NCBI GenBank assembly: GCA_963660615.1
Contig: CAVKYE010000025.1
Coordinates: 1-12,107, forward strand
Direction: 5' to 3'
Source: Coprosoma sp963660615
GTDB lineage: Bacteria; Bacillota_I; Bacilli_A; RF39; UBA660
DNA length: 12,107 nt
Part shown: piece by piece, positions 1-6,404 of the stretch
How positions within the stretch are numbered: the first letter of the stretch is position 1
How the letters are laid out: every line of letters starts with the position of its first letter
Position numbers and translations under genes: made by a program
Notes under the pieces: model-generated
What the model was told of the DNA's origin: nothing
Database searches by the model: none
The model's input: only the letters and a program-made list of their open reading frames with translations

Positions 1-60
1 CATCGAACCCGAAGGAACAGATTTACAGTCTGCCGCGTTTAGCCACTTCGCTACCTCTCC
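1..60 (-). tRNA. tRNA-Tyr (anticodon GTA), 3' part cut off
   Basis: Read on the minus strand from 60, the acceptor and D arm (GGAGAGGTAGCGAAGTGGC) are followed by an anticodon stem-loop holding GTA and a class II long variable arm. The T arm and acceptor 3' strand lie before position 1. The GGGTTCGATG at the edge resembles a T arm but is part of the variable arm. It is the third gene of a Val-Thr-Tyr cluster; 7 nt separate its 5' end from the CCA of tRNA-Thr. Confidence 0.95.
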
Positions 61-67
61 ACAACAA

Positions 68-143
<76 letters not shown>

Positions 144-151
144 AAAAAAAA

Positions 152-228
152 TGGTGGGCGATATAGGACTCGAACCTATGACCCCCTGCTTGTAAGGCAG
201 GTGCTCTAACCAACTGAGCTAATCGCCC
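152..228 (-). tRNA. tRNA-Val (anticodon TAC)
   Basis: A complete cloverleaf can be read on the minus strand from 228. The acceptor GGGCGAT pairs with ATCGCCC, the anticodon stem CCTGC/GCAGG carries loop CTTACAA (anticodon TAC), and the T loop is TTCGAGT. The CCA end is encoded (152-154). It is the first gene of the three-tRNA cluster, about 14 nt downstream of the predicted transcription start. Confidence 0.97.
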
Positions 229-248
229 GACTTCTTCCGACGTAATTA

Positions 249-277
249 AATATACCATTTTAATAATCATTTGTCAA
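249..277 (-). promoter_or_regulatory. sigma-A promoter of the tRNA cluster
   Basis: On the minus strand the -35 is TTGACA (277-272, perfect consensus), the spacer is exactly 17 nt, and the -10 is TATATT (254-249). Transcription would start near 242, just before tRNA-Val. The -35 and part of the spacer lie inside the last codons and stop of the upstream S1-domain gene. Confidence 0.85.
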
Positions 278-644
278 TAGCTTTTTTTGTATTTTTTGCG
301 TTTTCTAATTTTTTTTCAATCCATATTGGCAAATTGTGTTCTAAAGTTTTAAAACCCGATGCTGTTTCAACAATTTTTTTGCCTCTTGGCATACCATTCA
401 TACGGTATTTTATATTTTTAATACTCAATCTCAAATGCTGATTTTCTTCATCTATATCTATAATTTCTACATAAATATAATCACCCACATTGACAAAGTC
501 AGTGATATTTTGAACAAATCCTTTGGAAATTTCTGAAATATGAATTAATCCTGTATAATATTCATCAAACGACATGAACACACCATATGTTTCAATGCCT
601 GTAACAGTACCTTTTATTACTTTTCCCTTTCTATATTTTGTCAT
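267..644 (-). CDS. S1 RNA-binding domain protein (YugI/GSP13/CvfD type)
   Basis: This 125-aa protein has one N-terminal S1 (OB-fold) domain at about residues 5-77. It shows the typical order: GTVTGIETYGVFMSF, then GLIHISEISKGFV, then VGDYIYVEIIDID and LRLSIK. The C-terminal tail ends in a GFKTLEHNLPIWIE motif, as in Bacillus YugI (general stress protein 13) and pneumococcal CvfD, which associate with ribosomes or act post-transcriptionally in stress. The role here is inferred from the family. The ATG at 644 is preferred because AAGAGGT (657-651) sits 6 nt upstream; a GTG at 650 directly abuts that Shine-Dalgarno and is too close. The gene has its own sigma-A promoter. No terminator separates it from the tRNA cluster, so read-through into the tRNAs is possible. 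Confidence 0.9.
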   Translation of the reverse strand: MTKYRKGKVIKGTVTGIETYGVFMSFDEYYTGLIHISEISKGFVQNITDFVNVGDYIYVEIIDIDEENQHLRLSIKNIKYRMNGMPRGKKIVETASGFKTLEHNLPIWIEKKLENAKNTKKAIDK

Positions 645-668
645 AATCACACCTCTTACTTATTAGTA

Positions 669-697
669 AGTATATCATATATGTTTTTTTCTGTAAA
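669..697 (-). promoter_or_regulatory. sigma-A promoter of the S1-domain gene
   Basis: On the minus strand: -35 TTTACA (697-692), 17-nt spacer, -10 TATACT (674-669). The start site would fall near 662, within a 16-nt inverted repeat (CTTACT-TATT-AGTAAG, 655-670) that could be an operator or a 5' hairpin. The Shine-Dalgarno follows at once. Confidence 0.7.
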
Positions 698-724
698 TCA
701 ATAATAAGTTGTTCTTTTAAAAAC

Positions 725-753
725 TTTACTTTTTTTTTTAATTAATATATAAT
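725..753 (+). promoter_or_regulatory. sigma-A promoter of the NifU-like gene
   Basis: -35 TTTACT (725-730), 17-nt spacer, -10 TATAAT (748-753). Transcription from about 759-760 gives a leader of about 10 nt that holds only the GTGGTGAT ribosome binding site before ATG 770. Confidence 0.65.
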
Positions 754-769
754 TATTGTGGTGATTTAA

Positions 770-1009
770 ATGAATGATGAAGAAAAGATTATAGAAATAA
801 TCAATAAACTAAGACCCTTTTTGATTAGTGATGGGGGGAATATAGAATTCGTTAAATACGATGATAATATTGTTTATATTAAAATGCTTGGGGCATGTGC
901 TGGATGCGATTTAATTGATTTAACTTTGAAAGACGGCATTGAAAATGCTATTAAAGAAGAAGTTTCTTCAGTAAAAGGTGTTGTAAATGTAACTTCTTCA
1001 TCTTTCTAG
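770..1009 (+). CDS. NifU C-terminal-domain Fe-S scaffold protein (Nfu type)
   Basis: This 79-aa protein consists only of the NifU C-terminal domain. Residues 1-25 carry the helix and the RPFLISDGGNIEF motif. The family signature GACAGC follows, with Cys43 and Cys46 as the CxxC pair that binds a transient [4Fe-4S] cluster in Nfu proteins, and a helix (LKDGIENAIKEEV) completes the fold. By family it carries Fe-S clusters to apo-enzymes in the cytoplasm. The length matches stand-alone Firmicute Nfu proteins. It has its own promoter and sits alone rather than in a suf operon. Its last 12 nt overlap the end of the convergent coat gene, and its probable terminator lies inside that gene at 1082-1106. 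Confidence 0.92.
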   Translation: MNDEEKIIEIINKLRPFLISDGGNIEFVKYDDNIVYIKMLGACAGCDLIDLTLKDGIENAIKEEVSSVKGVVNVTSSSF

Positions 1010-1891
1010 CCATTCAATTATAGGTATATTAAATACTGACCTGATGTAGTGATAAAAATCCTTTATAAATTTTTCAAATTCAATAACCTTTTTGGTTATT
1101 TTTTTTATCTCAACTTCAGATGTTTCCCCATTTATAATGCTTTCAAATAAATCAAAATAGTATGTTGGATATAATAGTCTTGCCAAAAAAATTAAGCATT
1201 CCTCATATGATAAGTTAGCATTTAATATATATAAATTTATTAATGGCAAAATGTTTTCACCGGTAAAAAAGTAAGATTTTAAATACTCAGATATATCCCT
1301 AACTCTAAAATCGTATAATAAATTGAGTGGATTGTAAAAGTCAAATAGTGTATCTTTATATTTAAGCCTTTTGTGAGAAACCACTATTGGTATATTCTCT
1401 AAATTTAATAAATTAAAAATTTGAATACTGGTTTCCCCAAGTCCAATAAAATAGCTAAGGCTCTCTCTAAGATATGGATATTTATTACCCAACTGACTCA
1501 ATTGATATTCTAAATAGTCATTTTTTCTAGCCCATAATTCTCCCCAATTTATAAAGTACTCTTTTTTTGTGACTGTTTTATAAGAAAAATTCATTATATC
1601 TTCTACTTTGATTTCACCTTTATAATTATATACTTTTAATAATATGTATGGTGAGCCATTGATTATAGTCAATATGTTATTTTCTTTATTTAATATAATT
1701 TGGTGTACATATACCCCCTTGTTAAGCAATTGTAGGTGCATATTATATATTTTTGTTACTTGTTTTAAATTTCCATCATATGGGATAATTGCATAGTAAT
1801 TATTCCTTTCATCATAAAAATGATATAAATTAGCTGTTTGGTGAATGTTGGTTGGGATTATATTATAATAAAAGTTAATTGCATTTTTCAT
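998..1891 (-). CDS. CotS/YutH-like kinase-fold spore coat-associated protein
   Basis: This 297-aa protein has no signal peptide or membrane segment. Its layout recalls the CotS/YsxE/YutH group of spore coat proteins, which have an aminoglycoside-phosphotransferase-like fold. The N-terminal beta-rich lobe contains YYAIIPYDG and a YILLKVYN strand. A helical segment with WGELWARKNDYLEYQ follows. The C-terminal lobe has a VVSHKRL stretch where active kinases carry HGD, then YDFRVRDISEYLKSYF, which resembles the DH..RD-AEW motif of YutH. No intact HxDxxxxN catalytic loop is visible, so it may be a pseudokinase. ATG 1891 is chosen because GAAGGTGA (1904-1897) lies 5 nt upstream; the upstream ATG at 1930 falls within the predicted promoter. 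The divergent cotZ-like gene supports a coat role. Family assignment is by motif memory and is moderate. Confidence 0.6.
   Translation of the reverse strand: MKNAINFYYNIIPTNIHQTANLYHFYDERNNYYAIIPYDGNLKQVTKIYNMHLQLLNKGVYVHQIILNKENNILTIINGSPYILLKVYNYKGEIKVEDIMNFSYKTVTKKEYFINWGELWARKNDYLEYQLSQLGNKYPYLRESLSYFIGLGETSIQIFNLLNLENIPIVVSHKRLKYKDTLFDFYNPLNLLYDFRVRDISEYLKSYFFTGENILPLINLYILNANLSYEECLIFLARLLYPTYYFDLFESIINGETSEVEIKKITKKVIEFEKFIKDFYHYIRSVFNIPIIEWLER
1082..1106 (+). terminator. Intrinsic terminator for the NifU-like gene, inside the convergent coding sequence
   Basis: AATAACC (1082-1088), loop TTTTT, GGTTATT (1094-1100), then a run of T to 1106. This is a classic hairpin plus T tract on the + strand, 73 nt after the stop at 1009. 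On the minus strand the same DNA encodes a KKITKKVIE stretch of the coat gene, and the hairpin there is not followed by T's. Confidence 0.7.
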
Positions 1892-1909
1892 GACGTTCAC
1901 CTTCATAAA

Positions 1910-1939
1910 TATTTTATGACCAATAATCATAAAAATGTA
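1910..1939 (-). promoter_or_regulatory. Sigma-K-like promoter of the CotS/YutH-like gene
   Basis: The minus strand reads TACA (1939-1936), 17 nt, then CATAAAATA (1918-1910). This fits the sigma-K consensus of an AC core, 16-17 nt and CATAnnnTA, with a perfect -10. Transcription would begin around 1904, right at the Shine-Dalgarno. No good sigma-A alternative is seen. Confidence 0.55.
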
Positions 1940-1974
1940 TAAAATTACTTTTTATTATAATTGGGTGTTTAATT

Positions 1975-2004
1975 TACACTATTTGAAATATTTTGAATAT
2001 GTTA
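1975..2004 (+). promoter_or_regulatory. Sigma-K-like promoter of the cotZ-like gene
   Basis: TACA (1975-1978), 17 nt, then AATATGTTA (1996-2004), which differs from CATAnnnTA only at the first base. The spacing equals that of the divergent promoter at 1910-1939. The predicted start is near 2010, ahead of the AGGGG ribosome binding site (2021-2025). Confidence 0.45.
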
Positions 2005-2035
2005 TATTGAGAATAAATGAAGGGGTTGATTATAT

Positions 2036-2476
2036 ATGTGTAATAACAATTCAAATGAATGCAGATGTATTTCTGAAATTTTGACCGTGATTAATATATT
2101 GCAGGATAATGCTGAATGCTCTGAAAGTTGTTTAGATACTTGCGATCGTGGATTTTTAGGATGTTCAGTTTCTACTGTTGGTTGTAATACAAGGCCAATA
2201 ATGCTATACACTAGTGCTGGAAATGGCACACCATGGAGTATGCCAACAGTCAAAGAAAATATTACGTGTGATAGTGTTGGCGCAACTTGTTCAAATGTTT
2301 TTAGAGTAGAAAAAGTTGATGGTTGTTGTGCTACTTTTAGAGTGCTTGCAACTAACCAAAATTCAGATGAAACTGCCACTATTCCATATGTTATAACTAA
2401 TAGTTTCTTCACGATGAATTTAAATTGTTTATGTTGCATCAGATGTTTACAAGATACATTTGTAGAAGGTGTTTAA
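2036..2476 (+). CDS. cotZ: Cys-rich spore coat protein, CotY/CotZ family
   Basis: This 146-aa protein contains 16 cysteines. It matches the outer-coat/crust and exosporium proteins CotY and CotZ of Bacillus in its order of motifs: a short N-terminal ECRC segment with a helix (ISEILTVINILQD), a Cys-rich loop, the diagnostic FRVEKVDGCCATFRVL block, and a C-terminal NLNCLCCIRCLQD block. These proteins self-assemble into disulfide-linked sheets on the spore surface and anchor other crust or exosporium proteins; that is family knowledge. AGGGGTTGAT lies about 10 nt before the ATG. It diverges from the CotS/YutH-like gene across paired sigma-K-like promoters, consistent with late mother-cell expression. 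A hairpin terminator starts 5 nt after the stop. Whether it is CotY or CotZ cannot be decided. Confidence 0.88.
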   Translation: MCNNNSNECRCISEILTVINILQDNAECSESCLDTCDRGFLGCSVSTVGCNTRPIMLYTSAGNGTPWSMPTVKENITCDSVGATCSNVFRVEKVDGCCATFRVLATNQNSDETATIPYVITNSFFTMNLNCLCCIRCLQDTFVEGV

Positions 2477-2480
2477 AAGG

Positions 2481-2514
2481 AAAACTGTTCAATAATTTGA
2501 TATGAACAGTTTTT
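2481..2514. terminator. Bidirectional intrinsic terminator
   Basis: A perfect 11-bp stem, AAAACTGTTCA (2481-2491) and TGAACAGTTTT (2503-2513), has an 11-nt loop. T's follow on the + strand, where it ends the cotZ-like transcript. A TTTTCCTTTT tract follows on the minus strand, where it ends the four-gene operon 40 nt after the 110-aa gene. Confidence 0.85.
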
Positions 2515-2552
2515 AATTATATTAAGTACATAAAGTTTAAGCACATAAAGTT

Positions 2553-2885
2553 TTACTTTCTTTTTATGTCTATAATGTCTGTGATTGGAATTAATTCATT
2601 ATCCATAGTAATTAGGTGTGTCATATTTTTTCCAACTATTCTTTTTTCTATTGTTTCATTTCTCAATTTGATTTCACAATCTGCTTTATAGATGTAATTG
2701 GACGAATTAAAAATTAAGTTTATTTTTTGATTGACATTCATGTTTGGCTTTGAAATGTTTTTTGGCTCTACACTACTCTGTTTATTTTTTGTATTTAGTT
2801 TATCATTACTATAATAAATTTCTTCATTATTACCTGCTTTATTTTCTATTTTGTTAGCAAATACTTTTGGGATTTTTTTATCCAT
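2553..2885 (-). CDS. Hypothetical 110-aa protein, last gene of the envelope operon
   Basis: I do not recognise this protein. Residues 1-50 are rich in Asn, Lys and Ser and probably disordered. Residues 52-110 look like a compact beta domain (INLIFNSSNYIYKADCEIKL, later MTHLITMDNELIPITDIIDI). There is no signal peptide, membrane segment or obvious catalytic motif, and only one Cys. A strong AGGAGGTT Shine-Dalgarno 6 nt before ATG 2885 shows that it is translated. It starts 47 nt after the PopT gene with no terminator between, so it is probably co-transcribed. The MTHLITMDNELIPI segment suggests a small ligand- or protein-binding beta fold, but no function can be assigned. Confidence 0.8.
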   Translation of the reverse strand: MDKKIPKVFANKIENKAGNNEEIYYSNDKLNTKNKQSSVEPKNISKPNMNVNQKINLIFNSSNYIYKADCEIKLRNETIEKRIVGKNMTHLITMDNELIPITDIIDIKRK

Positions 2886-2932
2886 ATGTTTAACCTCCTA
2901 TAATTCTTTATACTTAATAATATGCATTAAAT

Positions 2933-3775
2933 TTATTTGTTTGCAAATAATGTATTAATTTTATTAACAATAAAATATCCGAGAATAAAACTAAAAATTC
3001 CATATGGTATTTGAAATGGAGGAATGTTTGATGAAAATATTTCTATGAGCATTAGTATTAATGAAGAAGTTATAAATCCAAGTATTGAAAAATATGTAAT
3101 GATTTTATGTTTTTTTAGCAAATATATAATTATTTTTGATAGCATGATTGCTCCTGTTAAGATTCCTAGGGAAAATGTTATTAGAAATTTAAAATTATTT
3201 GGATTGAACATGTTGCTATAAAAATCTAAGATTCTATCGTAACATCCTAATGCCATAAAAATTGATGTCCCACTTATCCCTGGGATTATTGATGAAAGTG
3301 CTTCAATAATTCCAAGAGCATAATATGTTAAAAAGTCTAAATTGATACCAAAAATAAATACTTCTATTTCTTTTGTTGAAGTTACTATGTTGTTACTAAA
3401 TTTGGTTAAACTTAGTGAAAGGATGAGTGATATAATAAAAAAAAGTATATTTTTTATATTTACACTATTAGTTGGCAATCCCTTGACAAAATTTTTAGTT
3501 GTTCCAATAATCATGCCAGTGAAAAGTATCATAATTGGAAAGTATAGAATGGTTAATAACCATTTTATACTGTAACTAAATAGACATATACTTGATAAAA
3601 TTCCCATAGATATGGAAAATAGAAACAAAAATGATGTATAATTAATTTTCAATATGTTAGCAATAATAAAAAGAAGCCTTTCATAGACACCCATGGATAT
3701 TGCCATCATACTTCCACTAATACCAGGAATGATTTTAGCGATTCCTATGATAAATCCTTTTACAAAATTTTTCAT
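2933..3775 (-). CDS. popT: DUF368 membrane protein, PopT-type undecaprenyl-phosphate translocase
   Basis: This 280-aa integral membrane protein has about eight hydrophobic segments. It shows the internal duplication diagnostic of DUF368: IIPGISGS (15-22) followed by MGVYERLL, and IIPGISGT (163-170) followed by LGCYDRIL. DUF368 proteins (PopT) return undecaprenyl phosphate across the membrane for reuse in peptidoglycan and wall polymer synthesis; this is established for the family and inferred here. The length is typical. ATG 3775 fits the usual family N-terminus (MKNFVKGFIIGI). No Shine-Dalgarno precedes it, and a TATAAT lies 6 nt upstream, so the message may be leaderless or read from the upstream lipase gene 85 nt away. 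Confidence 0.9.
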   Translation of the reverse strand: MKNFVKGFIIGIAKIIPGISGSMMAISMGVYERLLFIIANILKINYTSFLFLFSISMGILSSICLFSYSIKWLLTILYFPIMILFTGMIIGTTKNFVKGLPTNSVNIKNILFFIISLILSLSLTKFSNNIVTSTKEIEVFIFGINLDFLTYYALGIIEALSSIIPGISGTSIFMALGCYDRILDFYSNMFNPNNFKFLITFSLGILTGAIMLSKIIIYLLKKHKIITYFSILGFITSSLILMLIEIFSSNIPPFQIPYGIFSFILGYFIVNKINTLFANK

Positions 3776-3780
3776 ATTAA

Positions 3781-3786
3781 ATTATA
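3781..3786 (-). promoter_or_regulatory. Possible -10 box giving a leaderless popT transcript
   Basis: The minus strand reads TATAAT (3786-3781), followed by TTAAT and then ATG. Initiation 6 nt after the -10 would fall on the A of the start codon. No -35 is recognisable. The lack of any Shine-Dalgarno before popT is consistent with this. Confidence 0.25.
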
Positions 3787-3860
3787 TACATTTTTTTGTT
3801 TCTTATGATATTGTGTCTGTGATTCCTATTTCACTATTATGTTGCGCTTTTTTAGGTATG

Positions 3861-5114
3861 TTAATATGTATTTATTTTTCCCTTTATTACATAAATATAT
3901 AGGGCTATTAAAAATTCTTGTGTAAATATTGGTAGAAGCTTAAAGTTGTTTTTTATATTTTTATTTTTTATACTTTCGTAAAAAAATTTGACTGTTTGCC
4001 TTTTGTCTATAATTTTTACATTTTTTTGTTTTAGTTTTTCTAATATTGTTTCTTTTGTAATTGGGGTGGTTTCTGATATAGCTTTTAAAAGCCCTTTGTT
4101 ATATGTTTTAATATTATATATATTATCTTCTTCAAATTTAAAACAAAATCCACATTTTTCTACCAGTTCATTGAAATTATGGTATGAAGCTTTGTTATTA
4201 AGTAAGTTTTGAAAAGTTGTTGATGATAAGGCAATATTTAGTAATGCATTGTCTACGTTTTCAAATATTGAATGTAGTTTTTTATCATATATTTCAGCAT
4301 ATTTCTGATAGTTTTTTACTAGATTTCCTTTTCGGAATGTGAATTTATCACCATCTAATTTTCTAAATGTTTTCATGGTGTCATTGTATCCAAATCGGAT
4401 GGCTTGTCTTGACTTTAATGAGTTGAAGATTAAGAATGAAACTATTTTGTTACGTGGGGTTATTAGAATTGTATCAATGTTTTGCCTTGGTGCTTTTTTG
4501 AATCCTACTGCTTTTAAGTCTACGGCGATTATTTCGGTGGCACCTAGGCGGATTGCTAGATTAATTGGCATGTTATCATAGTAACCACCATCTATGTATA
4601 GTTCATTATTTATTTTTTTCGGTTGGAATGCTGGATAACATGAGGCTGAGGCTATGACATAATCTTTGGTGTTTTCTTTTGTCATTTCTTTTTTTGTTAT
4701 TTCTAGTGGGGTGTTCTTACTTAGATTGTATGTTACTAATCCAAAGTCAATATTTGATTTAAAAAATTTTTTTGAGTTAAAAAGTTTCTCAAAAAGTTCG
4801 GAAAGTTTTGTAACATCCATTCCACCTTGATTGATGAAGGCTGATACATACTGTCCGTATATTTCAGTTATTTTTGGCTCATCACAAACATTGAATGAGT
4901 TTTTGTCGTATATGGTATCAAATGACATATTTTTCCACAATTTTATGGCTTTTCTAAGTTCTTTTTGTACTATGAAAATGCCATTAATAGCTCCAACAGA
5001 CGTTCCTGTTACTATATCAGGATATTTTTTTAATTTTTTTAAAGCCTTATACACACCTATTTCATAGGCGCCTTTTGAGCCACCTCCAGATAGGACTAAT
5101 CCTAGTTTTTTCAC
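3861..5114 (-). CDS. Patatin-like phospholipase
   Basis: This protein of about 417 aa has the full patatin signature. The oxyanion hole SGGGSKGAYE (from residue 9) is followed by the nucleophile elbow GTSVG with Ser39 and the catalytic-dyad Asp175 in DGGYYDNMP. Patatin-like enzymes hydrolyse acyl esters of membrane lipids; the substrate is unknown. The catalytic domain ends near residue 240. The remaining ~175 residues are a helical, Lys/Asn-rich C-terminal extension with no recognised domain. No signal peptide is present, so it acts at the cytoplasmic face. The GTG at 5114 is preferred: the AGGAAGTG ribosome site overlaps both the upstream TAG stop (5129-5127) and the earlier GTG at 5123. 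This tight packing implies translational coupling with the upstream membrane protein. Confidence 0.88.
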   Translation of the reverse strand: MKKLGLVLSGGGSKGAYEIGVYKALKKLKKYPDIVTGTSVGAINGIFIVQKELRKAIKLWKNMSFDTIYDKNSFNVCDEPKITEIYGQYVSAFINQGGMDVTKLSELFEKLFNSKKFFKSNIDFGLVTYNLSKNTPLEITKKEMTKENTKDYVIASASCYPAFQPKKINNELYIDGGYYDNMPINLAIRLGATEIIAVDLKAVGFKKAPRQNIDTILITPRNKIVSFLIFNSLKSRQAIRFGYNDTMKTFRKLDGDKFTFRKGNLVKNYQKYAEIYDKKLHSIFENVDNALLNIALSSTTFQNLLNNKASYHNFNELVEKCGFCFKFEEDNIYNIKTYNKGLLKAISETTPITKETILEKLKQKNVKIIDKRQTVKFFYESIKNKNIKNNFKLLPIFTQEFLIALYIYVIKGKINTY

Positions 5115-5126
5115 TTTTATCACTTC

Positions 5127-6347
5127 CTATTTTTCGTATATTCCAAATGATATATCTTCGTTAAATTCTAATTCTTTATTGGTTATAACTTTATATGTCC
5201 CTTTTCCATTATAATAGTATAGACTATTTCCTTTTATAAAGTAAACATACTCATTTAAATAGATTATACTATTTAAATCACTTGTTTGAAATAAATATGT
5301 TTTTATTTTTTTGTTTTGGACATCGGCACGGTATACATTATAATTATTGTTTTCTTTCTGATAAAGATAATAATATCCTGTGTTATCACCAATTTTATGA
5401 ACTTTGTCATATCCTTTTATATCTTTGCTTTGATAATTATCAAATTTTTTACCTTTTAATGCTTCGGTTTTGGTGATTGTACTCCATTTACCATTGTAAT
5501 ATTTTATGTTTGTTTCTTTTTCTACTGTTTCTTTTTCGATGCTTATCTTATATTGTGCATTTTTGTCTTTATCATATATGTAGATATCATCATCTACAGC
5601 ACCTTCCATGATGGAGTCAAATGATAGTTCATCATAGCTTCTTATTTCTTTAATGTTCCCATTTATTATATTTACTACGTAAAATTTTTTAAAGGTGTAG
5701 TTGGAATTGTAATCGGCTACTATGTAGTATTTATCAGTAAATATACTTATTGGCTTTTTATATACATCATTATCAAAGAGTTTTACTTCTTCGTTTGTAC
5801 TATTTAATAATTGCAATCCGCGGTATGTTTCCATGGCTATATAGTGAGTTTTGGGGAAATTATTTTTATTAATACTTAAGGTATTATTTATTCTTTTACT
5901 TTTTGAGGAATCGATGTAGTTGTTTTTGTCGTATCCATATTTTTTCATTTCCTTAGCAAAGTTTTCAATTTCTTTTGAATTCATATTATGATAATAGTTA
6001 ATTTTATTATCTTTTAGGCACATAATATCTATGGGCATTTCATTTTTCTTAAATATTGGTAAAATGCACTGATAGCCATTTTTATTGTAATATTTTATTT
6101 TTGTTATAACTTTTTCTTTTTTGTTATAATTTTTATATATTTGAAAATTTATTTTGAATTTTTCATGGCTTATTTCAAAATAGTAGTTATCTTTTCTATT
6201 TGATTCATCAACTTTTAGAGTTTCTTTTATGCTCATATTTCCTAATGAATAATTTACTTTATGTCCCTTATCTAAAATGTGTACTGTTATTTTTAGTAAT
6301 ATTAAGATTGCTGATAGAATTAATAATACTTTAAGTAGATACTTCAT
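5127..6347 (-). CDS. Hypothetical membrane-anchored extracytoplasmic protein
   Basis: This 406-aa protein is of unrecognised family. Residues about 4-22 form an uncleaved-looking signal anchor (LLKVLLILSAILILLKIT), giving an N-in, C-out topology. The rest is Lys/Asn/Tyr-rich and full of short beta strands with recurring Y-x-x-D/N and K-x-Y patterns. From about residue 165 onward a repeat-like series (GLQLLNSTNEEVKLFDN, YYIVADYNSNYTFKKFYVV, YYLYQKENNNYNVYRAD, SLYYYNGKG) suggests a beta-propeller of the DUF5050 or sensor-domain sort; this is an inference from strand spacing only. A perfect TAGGAGGATGATGT Shine-Dalgarno precedes ATG 6347. It is the first gene of the operon and is coupled to the lipase, so it may sense or organise something at the outer face of the membrane. 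Confidence 0.8.
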   Translation of the reverse strand: MKYLLKVLLILSAILILLKITVHILDKGHKVNYSLGNMSIKETLKVDESNRKDNYYFEISHEKFKINFQIYKNYNKKEKVITKIKYYNKNGYQCILPIFKKNEMPIDIMCLKDNKINYYHNMNSKEIENFAKEMKKYGYDKNNYIDSSKSKRINNTLSINKNNFPKTHYIAMETYRGLQLLNSTNEEVKLFDNDVYKKPISIFTDKYYIVADYNSNYTFKKFYVVNIINGNIKEIRSYDELSFDSIMEGAVDDDIYIYDKDKNAQYKISIEKETVEKETNIKYYNGKWSTITKTEALKGKKFDNYQSKDIKGYDKVHKIGDNTGYYYLYQKENNNYNVYRADVQNKKIKTYLFQTSDLNSIIYLNEYVYFIKGNSLYYYNGKGTYKVITNKELEFNEDISFGIYEK

Positions 6348-6375
6348 ACATCATCCTCCTAAGTTTTGTATAGAG

Positions 6376-6404
6376 AAAAAAGGCGAAAGGTTTATCTTTC
6401 CCCC
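6376..6404 (-). terminator. Intrinsic terminator overlapping the PH-domain gene stop
   Basis: On the minus strand GGGGGAAAG pairs with CTTTCGCC (5 bp, one mismatch, then 2 GC pairs) around loop ATAAAC, followed by TTTTTT. The TAA stop (6394-6392) lies in the loop. It separates the PH-domain gene from the operon that starts at 6347. Confidence 0.65.

Noticed and set aside
956..999. A 9-bp inverted repeat (GAAGAAGTT / AACTTCTTC) at the nifU 3' end, possibly a terminator for the coat gene
   Set aside because: It has a 26-nt loop, is low-complexity from Glu and Ser codons, and lacks a convincing T tract on the minus strand.
2002..2439. A 145-codon minus-strand ORF opposite the cotZ-like gene
   Set aside because: It is an antisense shadow of the Cys-rich gene, which has clear family motifs, a ribosome site and a terminator.
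2526..2569. Tandem ACATAAAGTTT copies and a weak ACATAAA/TTTATGT hairpin at the end of the 110-aa gene
   Set aside because: It is short and AT-rich with no T tract. The 11-bp hairpin at 2481-2514 explains termination better.
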